Below, one piece after another: positions 37,238 through 46,178 of a DNA stretch of 64,000 nt. This DNA is from Methylohalomonas lacus. Lineage in GTDB: Bacteria > Pseudomonadota > Gammaproteobacteria > Methylohalomonadales > Methylohalomonadaceae. Each line of letters opens with the position of its first letter. The stretch's first letter is position 1. The notes below the pieces were generated by a model. That model was not told the DNA's origin. It saw only the letters and a list, made by a program, of their open reading frames with translations, and ran no database searches. The position numbers and the translations under genes are program-made. The stretch covers positions 1 through 64,000 of the forward strand of contig NZ_JANUCT010000007.1 in the NCBI RefSeq assembly GCF_024808875.1, in the 5' to 3' direction.

Positions 37238-37894
37238 ATGCGCTCGATACTGGTACTCAATCCCAAGGGGGGCTGCGGCAAAAGCACCCTGGCCATGAAT
37301 ATCGCCGGCTGGTTCGCCGCTGAACAGGGCGCCAGGGTCGCCCTGGCCGACTGCGACCCGCAGGGCTCCAGCAAGGACTGGCTGGCCATCCGCCCGGAAC
37401 ACCGGCCACCCATCGACAGCGCCACGGTGACCGCCAACAAGACCGAAACGCCGCGCGGCACCGACGTACTCGTCATTGACTCGCCGGCCGCCAGTCACGG
37501 CGCACGGCTGGCCAACCTGATGAAACAGGCGCAGACCGTGGTCATCCCGGTACTGCCTTCGGCCATCGACATGCGTGCCGCCGAGCACTTTCTCGCCGAG
37601 CTCATCGACATCCGCAAGGTCACGCAGAAGAAGGTCAAACTGGCCACCGTCGCCAACCGCGTACGCGAGGACACCCTGGCCGCAGCCAGCCTCGACGACT
37701 ACCTGGATCACCTGAAACTGCCCAACGGCACCAAACTCAAGTACCTCACCCTGCTGCGCGCCAGCCAGAACTACGTCCATGCCGCCGAGCAGGGCCTGAG
37801 CATCTTTGAACTGCCGCCGTCACGCACCTACTACGACATGGAGCAGTGGGAACCGCTGGTCAAGTGGTTGAACAGCGCCCGCAGCGTGCCGTGA
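37238..37894 (+). CDS. Orphan ParA/MinD-family ATPase
   Basis: 218 residues, Shine-Dalgarno TAGGGGAGA. Deviant Walker A KGGCGKST at about 10-17, ADCDPQGSSKDW (Walker A') and VLVIDSPAA (Walker B). No ParB gene is adjacent, so it belongs to the orphan ParA class that positions cellular cargo or regulates division. A perfect 8-base hairpin GTCATGCC-AGC-GGCATGAC lies upstream (37158-37176). It ends just before the heptamer array. Confidence 0.85.
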   Translation: MRSILVLNPKGGCGKSTLAMNIAGWFAAEQGARVALADCDPQGSSKDWLAIRPEHRPPIDSATVTANKTETPRGTDVLVIDSPAASHGARLANLMKQAQTVVIPVLPSAIDMRAAEHFLAELIDIRKVTQKKVKLATVANRVREDTLAAASLDDYLDHLKLPNGTKLKYLTLLRASQNYVHAAEQGLSIFELPPSRTYYDMEQWEPLVKWLNSARSVP

Positions 37895-38224
37895 TGTGGT
37901 GACTGGTGACTGGTGACTGGTGACTGGTGACTGGTGACTGGTGACTGGTGACTGGTGACTGGTGACTGGTGACTAAAAAAGCATGATAGACACTGTTTTG
38001 GTGTCAAGGAAAAATCAAAATTCAATGACCAATTAACCGGTTAACGAATTAACCAGTGAACCAGAAATCTTCGCGGCGGGGGCGCCGCTCCTACGTCATA
38101 AAATCAATCATTGTGGGAGCCGATTAAAATCGGCGACACATGCATTGGAAGGGTCACGGATTGTGATCCGCTCCCACAATGGCAGGCCTTGCCAATCACT
38201 AATCACCGGTCACCAATCAACCAA
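37895..38224. repeat. Heptamer tandem array and REP-like palindromes
   Basis: These 330 bases hold no gene. TGGTGAC is repeated exactly 11 times at 37897-37973, starting three bases after the ParA stop. Downstream are GGTTAAC/GAATTAACC-type degenerate repeats (38030-38060), the palindrome CTTCGCGGCG..CGCCGCTCCTAC (38069-38094, the inverse of the one at 7339-7364), a TGTGGGAG..CTCCCACA inverted pair (38113-38179), and reversed degenerate heptamers (38190-38224). Confidence 0.85.
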
Positions 38225-39466
38225 TTAAACCCGCTGGCCCTCAATCTGTAACGGCCCATCCTGGCGCGCACCGCCGGTCGCAGCGATCAGTCCCTGCTGG
38301 TAATAGCGCGAGGCTTCGGCATGCTCACCCTGCTGGCGCAGCAGATCCGCCAGTTCGCGGTAGGTCTCGGGTTCCGCCCGGGCATCGATGCTCTGTATCA
38401 GATAGGCCTTGGCCTTGCCCCAGAGCCCGCAGCGCAGGCTGAGACGGCCCACGGCCAACAGCAGCGGCGCGTTCTGTGGATGCGCGTCGAGAAACTTCTC
38501 GGCGAAATCGAGCTGCTTGATCGGATCGGCGCTCTCGATCTGGCTGTAGAGCTCCATCAGCTGCGCCGACCATTGCTTTTTCAGCGCCGATTTCAGCAGC
38601 GCCTCGCAACCGTCGGTATGACCGACGCGGATACACTCGGTGACGTAGGCGGCAAGTAACTGTGGATTGTCACGCAGCTTGCGCGGCGTATCGCGCCAGA
38701 CGGCATCGATCGATTCGCGCTGGCGACGGCTGCCGGCACGCTGCAACAGACCGATATAGGCCTTGAGTTCCAGGTCGCGGCGCTGTTCGGTCGAGATGAG
38801 CCGGTTTTTTGCCAGCTGCGGCAGCAACTGCAATACCGATTCCCAGTCACCCACCTGGCTATAGGTCTGCACCAGCATCTGCTGGATATGGCCCTGGTCG
38901 GGCTTGCGATCGTAGAGGTGCTTGAGTGTCGCCAGCGCCTGCTCGGTCTGCTGCTGGTTCATCTGCAACTCGGCCTGGGCGATACCGATGATGATGTCGG
39001 CGTTGGGGCTGTGCTGGTGCGCCAGCCGCAGGTAGTTGTCGCGGCGTTCCAGGTCACCCTGCTCCTGGGCGGCGCGGGCTGCCGCCAGATAGTTGATCAA
39101 TGGCGCCCGGCTGTCACCGGCCCCCTTCTGCAACATCTTCTCGGCACGCTTCCAGTCGCCCTCGATCAAGGCCAGCAGGCCGCGGCGCATGTAGCCCTCG
39201 CCACGCAGACGCCGGCGATCGGCGCGCCAGCGCAGCGCCCGACCCGGCAGCCGCCACAGCCCCGTGACCAGACGCAACAGTACAACCACGACAATGATCG
39301 TCACCAGCAGCGCAACAACGAAAAAGCTGAACGACGTTTCGATACGCCAGCCCGGCAGGCGCAGGACCATGTGACCGGGATAGTCGTGTGCGAACAGGCC
39401 AATCGCCACCGCTACGGCCAGCGCCAGCAGGATCAGGAACAGGATTTTGATACCGGGCAAACGCAT
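38225..39466 (-). CDS. hemY: HemY, TPR protein linked to haem biosynthesis
   Basis: 413 residues. Two N-terminal helices (LFLILLALAVAVAIGLFAHDYPG and a second near 45-65), then the HemY_N region and several TPR-like helical repeats. The motif GHMVLRLPGWRIETS is typical. Proteobacterial HemY (not the Gram-positive oxidase of the same name) has an unclear role in late haem synthesis. It follows hemX by two bases and ends the hemC-D-X-Y operon. Confidence 0.9.
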   Translation of the reverse strand: MRLPGIKILFLILLALAVAVAIGLFAHDYPGHMVLRLPGWRIETSFSFFVVALLVTIIVVVVLLRLVTGLWRLPGRALRWRADRRRLRGEGYMRRGLLALIEGDWKRAEKMLQKGAGDSRAPLINYLAAARAAQEQGDLERRDNYLRLAHQHSPNADIIIGIAQAELQMNQQQTEQALATLKHLYDRKPDQGHIQQMLVQTYSQVGDWESVLQLLPQLAKNRLISTEQRRDLELKAYIGLLQRAGSRRQRESIDAVWRDTPRKLRDNPQLLAAYVTECIRVGHTDGCEALLKSALKKQWSAQLMELYSQIESADPIKQLDFAEKFLDAHPQNAPLLLAVGRLSLRCGLWGKAKAYLIQSIDARAEPETYRELADLLRQQGEHAEASRYYQQGLIAATGGARQDGPLQIEGQRV

Positions 39467-39468
39467 GG

Positions 39469-40572
39469 CTATTCACCCGCACCGTTGGCTTCGGAGCGCT
39501 GCCGCTGCCAGGCGCGGACCGATTCCATCGAACCGCTGATGTCGGGCAGCTCGGGATCCAGTTCCAGCGTCGCCATCTGGCTCAGACTGTCCTGGATGTT
39601 GGCCACCGCCTCGGCGTCGGTATTGAAATAGCGCTCGAGCCAGTCCTGGATCAGTTCAATGGACGCCTGGAGATTGCGGCTGTCACGCTGCAGCACTGCG
39701 GCCCGGGCATTGGCCAGTTCGATACGCAGGTTCTGGTACAGGAAATAACGCTCCTCCGGTGCCAGCAGTTCGGTGGGCGGATCATCCGCGCGCTGGATGA
39801 CAACCAGCTGGCGAATTTCAGCCCAGATGGCCTGCAGCATGCCGCGCCAGCCCTCGACCGGTTCTTCGCCGGCATCGGTGTCTGCCGGCAGGGGCCGGCT
39901 GGTCGAATCGTCGGCCAGTGGCAGCTGCTCGGCACGCTCGACCAAGTCCGCCAGATACAGCGCCATGCCCTCGATATCGGTCTCCGGCACCGCACGCAAC
40001 GCATTGATATCCTTGGTGAACTGCTCACGCACCGGGATCAGGGCGGGATTGTCGATGTCCTTGACCCGGCGTGCCGCCGCCTCCAGCGCCGCCAAGGCGG
40101 TATCAACGTCCTGCGCCAGGTTCAGGCGCTGCATGGCAATGATGGTGAGGTACTCGACTTCGGCCATGGCCCAGTCGAAGTTGTCCATGCGCTCGCGCTC
40201 GGCGAGTCGATCCAGAGCTGCCTGGGTGGATTCCTGCACCTGCTCGAGGCCGGCCAGCGCATCGCGTGTCTGGCGCTGCTCCCTGCTGATCTCCGTCAGG
40301 TCATCGGCCAGCGCCTGCTGACGGGTCGCGGTCTCGGCCTGCGATGCCTGCAACTGGTAACTGAGGTAGAAGGCATAGCCGCTGAGCGCCACCGCGACCA
40401 GCGCCAGCAGGGCGAGCATGGCGATCACCAACCCGCGGCCGCCACCACTGTTTGCCGTAGCGCCGGTCGCTGCTGCCGGTTCTGTCCTGGCGGACGTCTG
40501 TGAATCCGTGGATTCGGTCACTGCCGACTGTTCGGTACTGTCGCCTGCATCCTGTGCTTTTTCGTCAGTCAT
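39469..40572 (-). CDS. hemX: HemX, membrane-anchored partner in haem operon
   Basis: 367 residues. A cytoplasmic acidic/Thr-rich head (1-45), one helix VIAMLALLALVAVALSGYAFYLS, a coiled-coil segment, and the conserved HemX region with NFDWAMAEVEYLTIIAMQRL shown here as WAMAEVEYLTIIA. Often misnamed uroporphyrin-III methyltransferase, but it lacks that catalytic domain. Located between hemD and hemY; function in the pathway unproven. Confidence 0.88.
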   Translation of the reverse strand: MTDEKAQDAGDSTEQSAVTESTDSQTSARTEPAAATGATANSGGGRGLVIAMLALLALVAVALSGYAFYLSYQLQASQAETATRQQALADDLTEISREQRQTRDALAGLEQVQESTQAALDRLAERERMDNFDWAMAEVEYLTIIAMQRLNLAQDVDTALAALEAAARRVKDIDNPALIPVREQFTKDINALRAVPETDIEGMALYLADLVERAEQLPLADDSTSRPLPADTDAGEEPVEGWRGMLQAIWAEIRQLVVIQRADDPPTELLAPEERYFLYQNLRIELANARAAVLQRDSRNLQASIELIQDWLERYFNTDAEAVANIQDSLSQMATLELDPELPDISGSMESVRAWQRQRSEANGAGE

Positions 40573-40613
40573 AGCTCTCTCTCGCTTGAATCAGATCATG
40601 CGGGCGCTGGCGT

Positions 40614-41393
40614 CTATTCGTGGCCGACCGCCAGACTTTGCCGCAGTGCCGCCACGATGCCGGCATCGCCACCGCCGGCGGCTACCGCCTGACAATGACG
40701 AAACCCCAGCGCCGCTGTCGTTGCGGCCAGGCGCTCACCCAGACAGATGAGCGGCGTGGCCCGCAGACGCGGCTGCCATTCGGCCGGCGTCATCGCCCGC
40801 AAGGCGTCGAGCCCGGCGCGGCTGCTGACAACAATCGCCGCCGGCGGCTGCTCGCGCCACAGTTGCGGCAGGCGCGCCTGCGTCGTTTCGTCATGCTGGC
40901 GCACGTAGACTTCCAGATAGTCGACCTGCGCACCGCGTTCGCGCAGCGTTGTCGCCAGCTTCTCGCGGCCGCCGCGGCCGCGCACAATCACGATATTCTC
41001 GCCGGCCGGTGTCGCCAGTTCCGACCGTGCCAGCAAGGCCTCGCTATCGGCGCCGGCATCAGGCATTACCACATCATTAAATCCGCGTTCGCGCAACGTC
41101 GCCGCCGTGCCCGGCCCCACGGCCAGGAGCCGTTTGCCGGCCAGCAGCGCGGCGGCGTCATCGCCAAGAACCCGCCACAGCCAGTCTACCGCATTCCGGC
41201 TTATAAACACGGCCGCATTGGCCGCCGCCAATTGCCCGCGCGCCTGGCGTTGCAGCGCGTCGCTGTCTGCCGCGGCAACGATCGCCAGTGTCGGCACCGC
41301 CACGGCCGACCAGCCTGCCGCTTCCAGCGCCGCGAGCAGGTTGGTTGCCTGCGCTGCCGGCCGCGTGACCCAGATGTCAGCGCGCGACGTCAT
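40614..41393 (-). CDS. hemD: Uroporphyrinogen-III synthase
   Basis: 259 residues from ATG 41393, which overlaps the end of hemC by 17 bases; the longer frame is a shadow of hemC. Sequence divergence is usual for HemD, but IWVTRPAAQATNL at the start, FISRNAV, LAVGPGTAATLRERGF and VVSSRAGLDAL match the family. It cyclises hydroxymethylbilane with D-ring inversion to uroporphyrinogen III for haem and sirohaem; sirohaem would feed CysI. Confidence 0.9.
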   Translation of the reverse strand: MTSRADIWVTRPAAQATNLLAALEAAGWSAVAVPTLAIVAAADSDALQRQARGQLAAANAAVFISRNAVDWLWRVLGDDAAALLAGKRLLAVGPGTAATLRERGFNDVVMPDAGADSEALLARSELATPAGENIVIVRGRGGREKLATTLRERGAQVDYLEVYVRQHDETTQARLPQLWREQPPAAIVVSSRAGLDALRAMTPAEWQPRLRATPLICLGERLAATTAALGFRHCQAVAAGGGDAGIVAALRQSLAVGHE

Positions 41394-42315
41394 CAACCAG
41401 TTCGGCGAGTATGCGATCGGCACCCTGAGCCAGCAGGTCGTCGGCCACCGCCAGGCCGACGGGTTCGGCGTCGGCCGCCGGACCACTGTGGCTGGCGCGC
41501 AGTATCTCGCTGCCATCAACCCGCGCGACCAGCCCCTGGACATGGATTTGATCGGCGTCGAGTACAGCATGACCGGCGATCGGCAGCATGCAACCGCCGT
41601 ACAGCCGCCGGCTGATGGCGCGCTCGGCCGCCAGGCAGATCTCGGCGCCGGGATCGTTGAGCGATTCGATCAACGACGTGACAACCGGATCATTGCGCCG
41701 CGTTTCGACCCCGATCACGCCCTGGCCCACCGCCGGCAGCATGGTATCGGCGGCGATGTACTCGCTGACGCGATCGCTCAGCTCGAGGCGCTTGACGCCG
41801 GCAGCCGCCAGCATGATGGCGTCGTATTCACCGCGATCGAGCTTGGCAAGGCGGGTACCGACGTTACCGCGCAGATCGGTAACCTCGATATCCGGCCGCA
41901 GGCCGCGCAGCTGCGACTGCCGGCGCAGGCTCGAGGTGCCGACGCGGGCACCGGCCGGCAAGCCCGCCAGCGTCGTTCCGGGCGGCGCAACCAATGCATC
42001 GCGCGGGTCCTCGCGCCGCAGCAGTACACTGATGGCCAGGCCATCCGGCAGATCGATGGTGACGTCCTTCATCGAGTGCACTGCCATATCGGCGCGGCCG
42101 TCGATCAGACTCTGTTCCAGTTCCTTGATGAACAGTCCCTTGCCACCGGCTGCCGACAGCGGTCCATCAAGAAAGCGATCGCCGGCCGTGGTCATCTCCA
42201 GCAGACTGACCTTGAGACCGGGGTGCTGACGCCTGAGCTGATCGGCGACATGGTTGGCCTGCCACAACGCCAGCGGGCTTTTGCGGGTGGCGATGCGTAA
42301 ATGCTGATCTTTCAT
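41377..42315 (-). CDS. hemC: Porphobilinogen deaminase
   Basis: 312 residues (E. coli 313). RIATRKSPLALWQANHVAD at the N-terminus, VGTSSLRRQSQL in the active site, and the dipyrromethane-bearing cysteine in LYGGCMLPIAGHA. It joins four porphobilinogens into hydroxymethylbilane. First gene of the hemC-D-X-Y operon; divergent from gshB with 155 bases between. Confidence 0.96.
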   Translation of the reverse strand: MKDQHLRIATRKSPLALWQANHVADQLRRQHPGLKVSLLEMTTAGDRFLDGPLSAAGGKGLFIKELEQSLIDGRADMAVHSMKDVTIDLPDGLAISVLLRREDPRDALVAPPGTTLAGLPAGARVGTSSLRRQSQLRGLRPDIEVTDLRGNVGTRLAKLDRGEYDAIMLAAAGVKRLELSDRVSEYIAADTMLPAVGQGVIGVETRRNDPVVTSLIESLNDPGAEICLAAERAISRRLYGGCMLPIAGHAVLDADQIHVQGLVARVDGSEILRASHSGPAADAEPVGLAVADDLLAQGADRILAELVDDVAR

Positions 42316-42470
42316 GGCAACGACTTCGGTAATTCAACGTGCGTTTCATGATACACGCCTGCCGGACTGATTGAACGCACCGGCAAAACCCTGAGTGGCA
42401 CGCCAAGCTGCTAGAATGCGCAGACTGCATTCGTCATAAATGACCCACGGAACAGCCCCAGGGAATAGTT

Positions 42471-43415
42471 ATGAAACTCGGCATCGTCATGGACCCGATA
42501 GGCGGCATCAAGCCGGCCAAGGACAGCAGCTTCGCCATGCTGCTCGCGGCACAGGCGCGCGGCTGGGAAATTCATTACATGGAGCTGGCCGATCTGTACC
42601 TGCTCGACGGTACCGCCTGCGCAAGCAGTCGCCCGGTGCGCGTCGACGATAATACGCATGACTGGTATCAACTCGGCGCTGCGCAAACCATCGAACTGCG
42701 CGCACTCGACATCCTATTGATGCGCAAGGATCCGCCGTTCGACAGCCAGTACCAGCTGGCCAGCTACATTCTCGAGCAGGCCGAGCGCGATGGCCTGCTG
42801 GTGGTGAACCGGCCGCGCGGTCTGCGCGATGCCAACGAGAAACTGTTTACTCTGCATGTACCGCAGTGTGTACCGCCAACGCTGGTCACCCAGGATGCGC
42901 AACGGATTCGCGCGTTTCTCGACCAGCACCGTGACATCATCGTCAAACCGCCGGACGGCATGGGTGGCCACGCGGTGTTCCGGCTGCAAAGCGGCGATGC
43001 CAACACCGGTGTGATCATCGAAACCGTTACCGCACGCGGCACGCGTTACGCCATCGCCCAGACTTACCTGCCGGCGATACGGGAAGGCGACAAGCGCATT
43101 CTGGTGATCGACGGCGAACCGGTACCGTACGCGCTGGCGCGCCTGGCCAGTGGTGGCGAGGCACGCGCCAACCTCGCCGCCGGTGGCAGCAGCCGCGGCG
43201 TCGAACTGAGCACCAGCGATCGCTGGATCTGTGACCAGGTACGTCCGTTATTAAAGGAACACGGCATCTATTTTGCCGGTCTCGATGTCATCGGAGATCG
43301 TCTGACCGAGATCAACGTCACGAGTCCGACCTGTATTCGCGAACTGGATCAATACTATGATCTCGACATCGCCGGCCAGTTGCTGGATCGCCTCCAGGCA
43401 CTGCGCAACAGCTGA
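42471..43415 (+). CDS. gshB: Glutathione synthetase
   Basis: 314 residues (E. coli 316). N-terminal MKLGIVMDPIGGIKPAKDSS, then DSFLIRKDPPFD-type LLMRKDPPFD, the ATP-grasp segments VKPPDGMGGHAVFR and ASGGEARANLAAGG, and FAGLDVIGDRLTEINVTSPTC seen as GLDVIGDRLTEINVTSPT. It ligates glycine to gamma-glutamylcysteine. Shine-Dalgarno AGGGAAT. Confidence 0.96.
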   Translation: MKLGIVMDPIGGIKPAKDSSFAMLLAAQARGWEIHYMELADLYLLDGTACASSRPVRVDDNTHDWYQLGAAQTIELRALDILLMRKDPPFDSQYQLASYILEQAERDGLLVVNRPRGLRDANEKLFTLHVPQCVPPTLVTQDAQRIRAFLDQHRDIIVKPPDGMGGHAVFRLQSGDANTGVIIETVTARGTRYAIAQTYLPAIREGDKRILVIDGEPVPYALARLASGGEARANLAAGGSSRGVELSTSDRWICDQVRPLLKEHGIYFAGLDVIGDRLTEINVTSPTCIRELDQYYDLDIAGQLLDRLQALRNS

Positions 43416-43496
43416 TAGCACCCGGCTATCCGCGATCTGTCCCGCAGCATGCCAGCGCGGGCCACTCGGCGCCCTGATCTCGGCCTGTGTCGACGG

Positions 43497-43502
43497 TATA
43501 AT
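43497..43502 (+). promoter_or_regulatory. Candidate -10 element for tonB
   Basis: A consensus TATAAT at 43497-43502. Transcription would begin near 43509, so the frame upstream of that point cannot be translated from this promoter; this supports the GTG start at 43536. No clear -35 hexamer is seen. Confidence 0.4.
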
Positions 43503-43535
43503 CCTTCACCAGATGCTGTATCACCTGCCAAACCC

Positions 43536-44561
43536 GTGACGCCGACCAACCAACCGACACCGCCACCGGTCACGCCGACCGATCGGCTCGCGTTGACGCT
43601 GTGCCTGGCGATCATCGTTCATGCGGTGGTCATCCTCGGCGTGACCTTCGCGCCGCAGGACAAGTCCTCGCCGCAGTTCGATCCCATGGACGTTATCCTG
43701 GTGCAAAAGGAAAGCGAGGCGCCGGACGAGGCGCAAATGCTGGCCCAGGCCAACCTCGAGGGCGGCGGCGAAAGCGAGGAAAGCGAGCGCCCGGCGACGC
43801 CGATACCGGCGCCGTTTCCGGAACCGATCGCCCGGGTGACGCCACCGCCGCCGGCGCAGGTCGAGCCACTGCCCGAGCCGGAGGTGCCACCGGCGCCCGA
43901 AAAAGTGCCCGAACCGGCGCCGGCACCCGAACCGCCCGAACCCGTCGAGCAGGTGGCGGTAGAGACTGAAGCCCCCGCCGAGATCAAGCAACCACCGGAG
44001 CCGCAGCAGACCGATCCCGAGCCGGAACCGCAGCAACCGACGGAGTCGGAACAGCCGCCGGAACCGAGCAAACCGGAAGCGGAAGTCGCCGAGGTGCCCG
44101 ACGAACCGGAACAACCGACACCGAGCGCCTCCGAACTGGTCAACAAGAGCCTGGAGATGGCGTCGCTGAACGCCGAGATCCAGCGCAAGATGAAAGCGCG
44201 CGCCGAACGGCCGAAGCGCACGTTCATTTCCGCCAGCACCAAGGAATACAAGTACGCCTCGTACATGGAAGCCTGGCGCACCAAGGTCGAGCGCATCGGC
44301 AACCTGAATTACCCGGAAGAAGCACGCAAGCGCGGCCTGACCGGCAGCCTGATCCTGGATGTCGCCCTGAAACCGGACGGCTCGGTCGACGAGATCACCA
44401 TCCGCCGGTCGTCCGGCACCAAGCTGCTTGACGATGCCGCCATCCGCATCGTCGAGCTGGCAGCGCCGTTCGCACCGTTTCCGGACAACATCCGCAAAGA
44501 CACCGACATTCTGCACATCACGCGGACGTGGCAGTTCATGCAGGGCAATCGCTTCCGTTGA
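43536..44561 (+). CDS. tonB: Energy transducer TonB
   Basis: About 341 residues from GTG 43536; the frame is open back to 43449 but that part precedes the TATAAT. One helix LTLCLAIIVHAVVILGVTF, then a long Pro/Glu-rich spacer (about 80-220) that spans the periplasm, and a TonB C-terminal domain with YASYMEAWRTKVERIGNLNYPEEARKRG seen as WRTKVERIGNLNYPEEAR and LILDVALKPDGSVDEITI. It drives outer-membrane receptors such as the one at 50408-52510. No exbB/exbD adjoin it. Confidence 0.88.
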   Translation: MTPTNQPTPPPVTPTDRLALTLCLAIIVHAVVILGVTFAPQDKSSPQFDPMDVILVQKESEAPDEAQMLAQANLEGGGESEESERPATPIPAPFPEPIARVTPPPPAQVEPLPEPEVPPAPEKVPEPAPAPEPPEPVEQVAVETEAPAEIKQPPEPQQTDPEPEPQQPTESEQPPEPSKPEAEVAEVPDEPEQPTPSASELVNKSLEMASLNAEIQRKMKARAERPKRTFISASTKEYKYASYMEAWRTKVERIGNLNYPEEARKRGLTGSLILDVALKPDGSVDEITIRRSSGTKLLDDAAIRIVELAAPFAPFPDNIRKDTDILHITRTWQFMQGNRFR

Positions 44562-44609
44562 CCGCGGTATACCTTGTAGTTTGTCGGCCAAGCCCCGATA
44601 CTGGATAGC

Positions 44610-45170
44610 ATGCAGTCAACGAATCTCACCAGCCATTTTCTCATCGCCATGCCGAGCCTGGCGGACCCGAATTTCCAGCACACGGTGACCTTTATCTGCG
44701 CGCACAATGACGATGGCGCCATGGGCATCGTCATCAACCGGCCGCTGGATTTCAGCCTCAACGAGGTGCTGTCACAGATGGATCTGACCCCGGCCAGCGC
44801 AGCGATCGGGCAGACCACCGTCTACCAGGGCGGGCCGGTCCAGACCGATCGCGGTTTTATCCTGCACACGCCGGACAAGCACTGGGAGTCATCGATCCAG
44901 ATCAGCGAGCAAATCAGCGTGACCACGTCGCGCGACATACTCGAGGCCATCGCCCATGGTGAAGGGCCGCGTTCGGCGCTGATCACGCTCGGCTACGCCG
45001 GCTGGGCCGCCGGTCAGCTGGAAAAGGAGATCGCCGACAACGCCTGGCTCAGTGGCCCGGCCGAAACCGACATCATCTTCACCACCGCCTGCGAGGAACG
45101 CTGGGCTGCGGCGGCGAAAATGCTTGGCGTCGACATCCAGATGCTGTCGTCGGACGTCGGCCACGCCTGA
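44610..45170 (+). CDS. algH: UPF0301 protein (AlgH/YqgE)
   Basis: 186 residues. N-terminal LTSHFLIAMPSLADPNFQHTV is written here as HFLIAMPSLADPNFQ; GAMGIVINRPL, YQGGPVQTDRGFILH and LGYAGWAAGQLEKEI follow. The UPF0301 fold is conserved across proteobacteria; AlgH has been tied to alginate regulation in Pseudomonas, but the biochemical role is unknown. The neighbouring ruvX and pyrR genes give the standard order for this lineage. Confidence 0.93.
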   Translation: MQSTNLTSHFLIAMPSLADPNFQHTVTFICAHNDDGAMGIVINRPLDFSLNEVLSQMDLTPASAAIGQTTVYQGGPVQTDRGFILHTPDKHWESSIQISEQISVTTSRDILEAIAHGEGPRSALITLGYAGWAAGQLEKEIADNAWLSGPAETDIIFTTACEERWAAAAKMLGVDIQMLSSDVGHA

Positions 45171-45173
45171 ACC

Positions 45174-45653
45174 GTGCCGGCCGACCGCGCGCAACCCGAC
45201 GCCCGGACCTTGCTCGGCTTCGATTTTGGCGACAAGCGCATCGGTGTCGCCGTCGGCCAGACGCTGACCGGCAGCGCCAATGCCCTGACCACGGTGCGGA
45301 TGACGCAACAGAAACCCGACTGGGCGGCGATCAGCCGGCTCATCGATGAATGGCAGCCACAGGCGCTGATCGTCGGCATCCCGCTGACCATGACCGGTGA
45401 CACACAACCGCTGACCGATCGCGCCCGCGCCTTCGCCCGCAAGCTCGAGGGTCGTTATCATCTGCCGGTTCACGGCGTCGACGAACGCCTGACCACGCGC
45501 GCCGCGCGCGATCACCTGCAAAGCAGTTATGATGTCGATCCGGAAGCAGCCCGGATCATTCTCGAAACCTGGCTGCAGGAAAACGCCGATGGTACGGCGG
45601 CGCAGACCGCGGTATCGCACCAGCGCAGCCACGCCAACACCGACAAGAGCTAA
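45174..45653 (+). CDS. ruvX: Holliday junction resolvase-like RNase H fold protein
   Basis: 159 residues from GTG 45174, three bases after the algH stop. LLGFDFGDKRIGVAVGQ carries the first catalytic Asp of the RNase H-like fold; VGIPLTMTGD and VDERLTTRAARDHL are family signatures. YqgF/RuvX is involved in 16S rRNA 5' end maturation in E. coli. It is longer than the usual 138-145 residues because of a C-terminal tail. Confidence 0.92.
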   Translation: MPADRAQPDARTLLGFDFGDKRIGVAVGQTLTGSANALTTVRMTQQKPDWAAISRLIDEWQPQALIVGIPLTMTGDTQPLTDRARAFARKLEGRYHLPVHGVDERLTTRAARDHLQSSYDVDPEAARIILETWLQENADGTAAQTAVSHQRSHANTDKS

Positions 45654-45656
45654 GGC

Positions 45657-46169
45657 ATGACCGACAGCGCAATCGACATTGAGGCCACCCTCGATGACAT
45701 GACGCAGCGCCTGCGCGCGCTCCTGACCGCCAGCGGCCGTGACGATGTCGCTCTGATCGGCATCCACAGCGGCGGCGTCTGGATCGCGCAGGCATTGCAT
45801 GAACGACTGGGCACAACAACACCGCTCGGCGAGATCAACATCACCTTCTACCGCGACGATTTCAGCCGCATCGGCATGCATCCGCGGGTGAAGCCGTCGA
45901 ACCTGCCGTTTCCGGTGGAAGACCGGCACATTGTTCTGGTCGACGACGTGCTCTACACCGGCCGCACGATACGCGCCGCCCTGAACGAGATATTCGACTA
46001 CGGTCGCCCGGCCAGTGTCACGCTCGCGGTGCTGGTCGAGCGCGGCGGTCGCGAGCTGCCGATCCAGGCGGACATCATCGGCCAGACCATCACCCCGGCC
46101 CAGGGCGAACATGTTAAACTCCTTGGCCCGGAGCCCCTGGTCCTGGTTACAAAAGGCACTGGTCAATAA
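45657..46169 (+). CDS. pyrR: PyrR, uracil phosphoribosyltransferase/regulator
   Basis: 170 residues. The PRPP motif is VLVDDVLYTGRTIRAAL. In Bacillus PyrR binds pyr mRNA; in pseudomonads and relatives PyrR sits before pyrB and its RNA-binding role is less certain. No obvious attenuator is seen upstream, because ruvX ends three bases before. It begins the pyrR-pyrB-pyrX-pyrK operon. Confidence 0.93.
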   Translation: MTDSAIDIEATLDDMTQRLRALLTASGRDDVALIGIHSGGVWIAQALHERLGTTTPLGEINITFYRDDFSRIGMHPRVKPSNLPFPVEDRHIVLVDDVLYTGRTIRAALNEIFDYGRPASVTLAVLVERGGRELPIQADIIGQTITPAQGEHVKLLGPEPLVLVTKGTGQ

Positions 46170-46178
46170 ACAGACTGC

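Noticed and set aside
37897-37973. Regular short repeats that could be taken for CRISPR
   Set aside because: The unit is seven bases with no spacers, so it is a simple tandem repeat.
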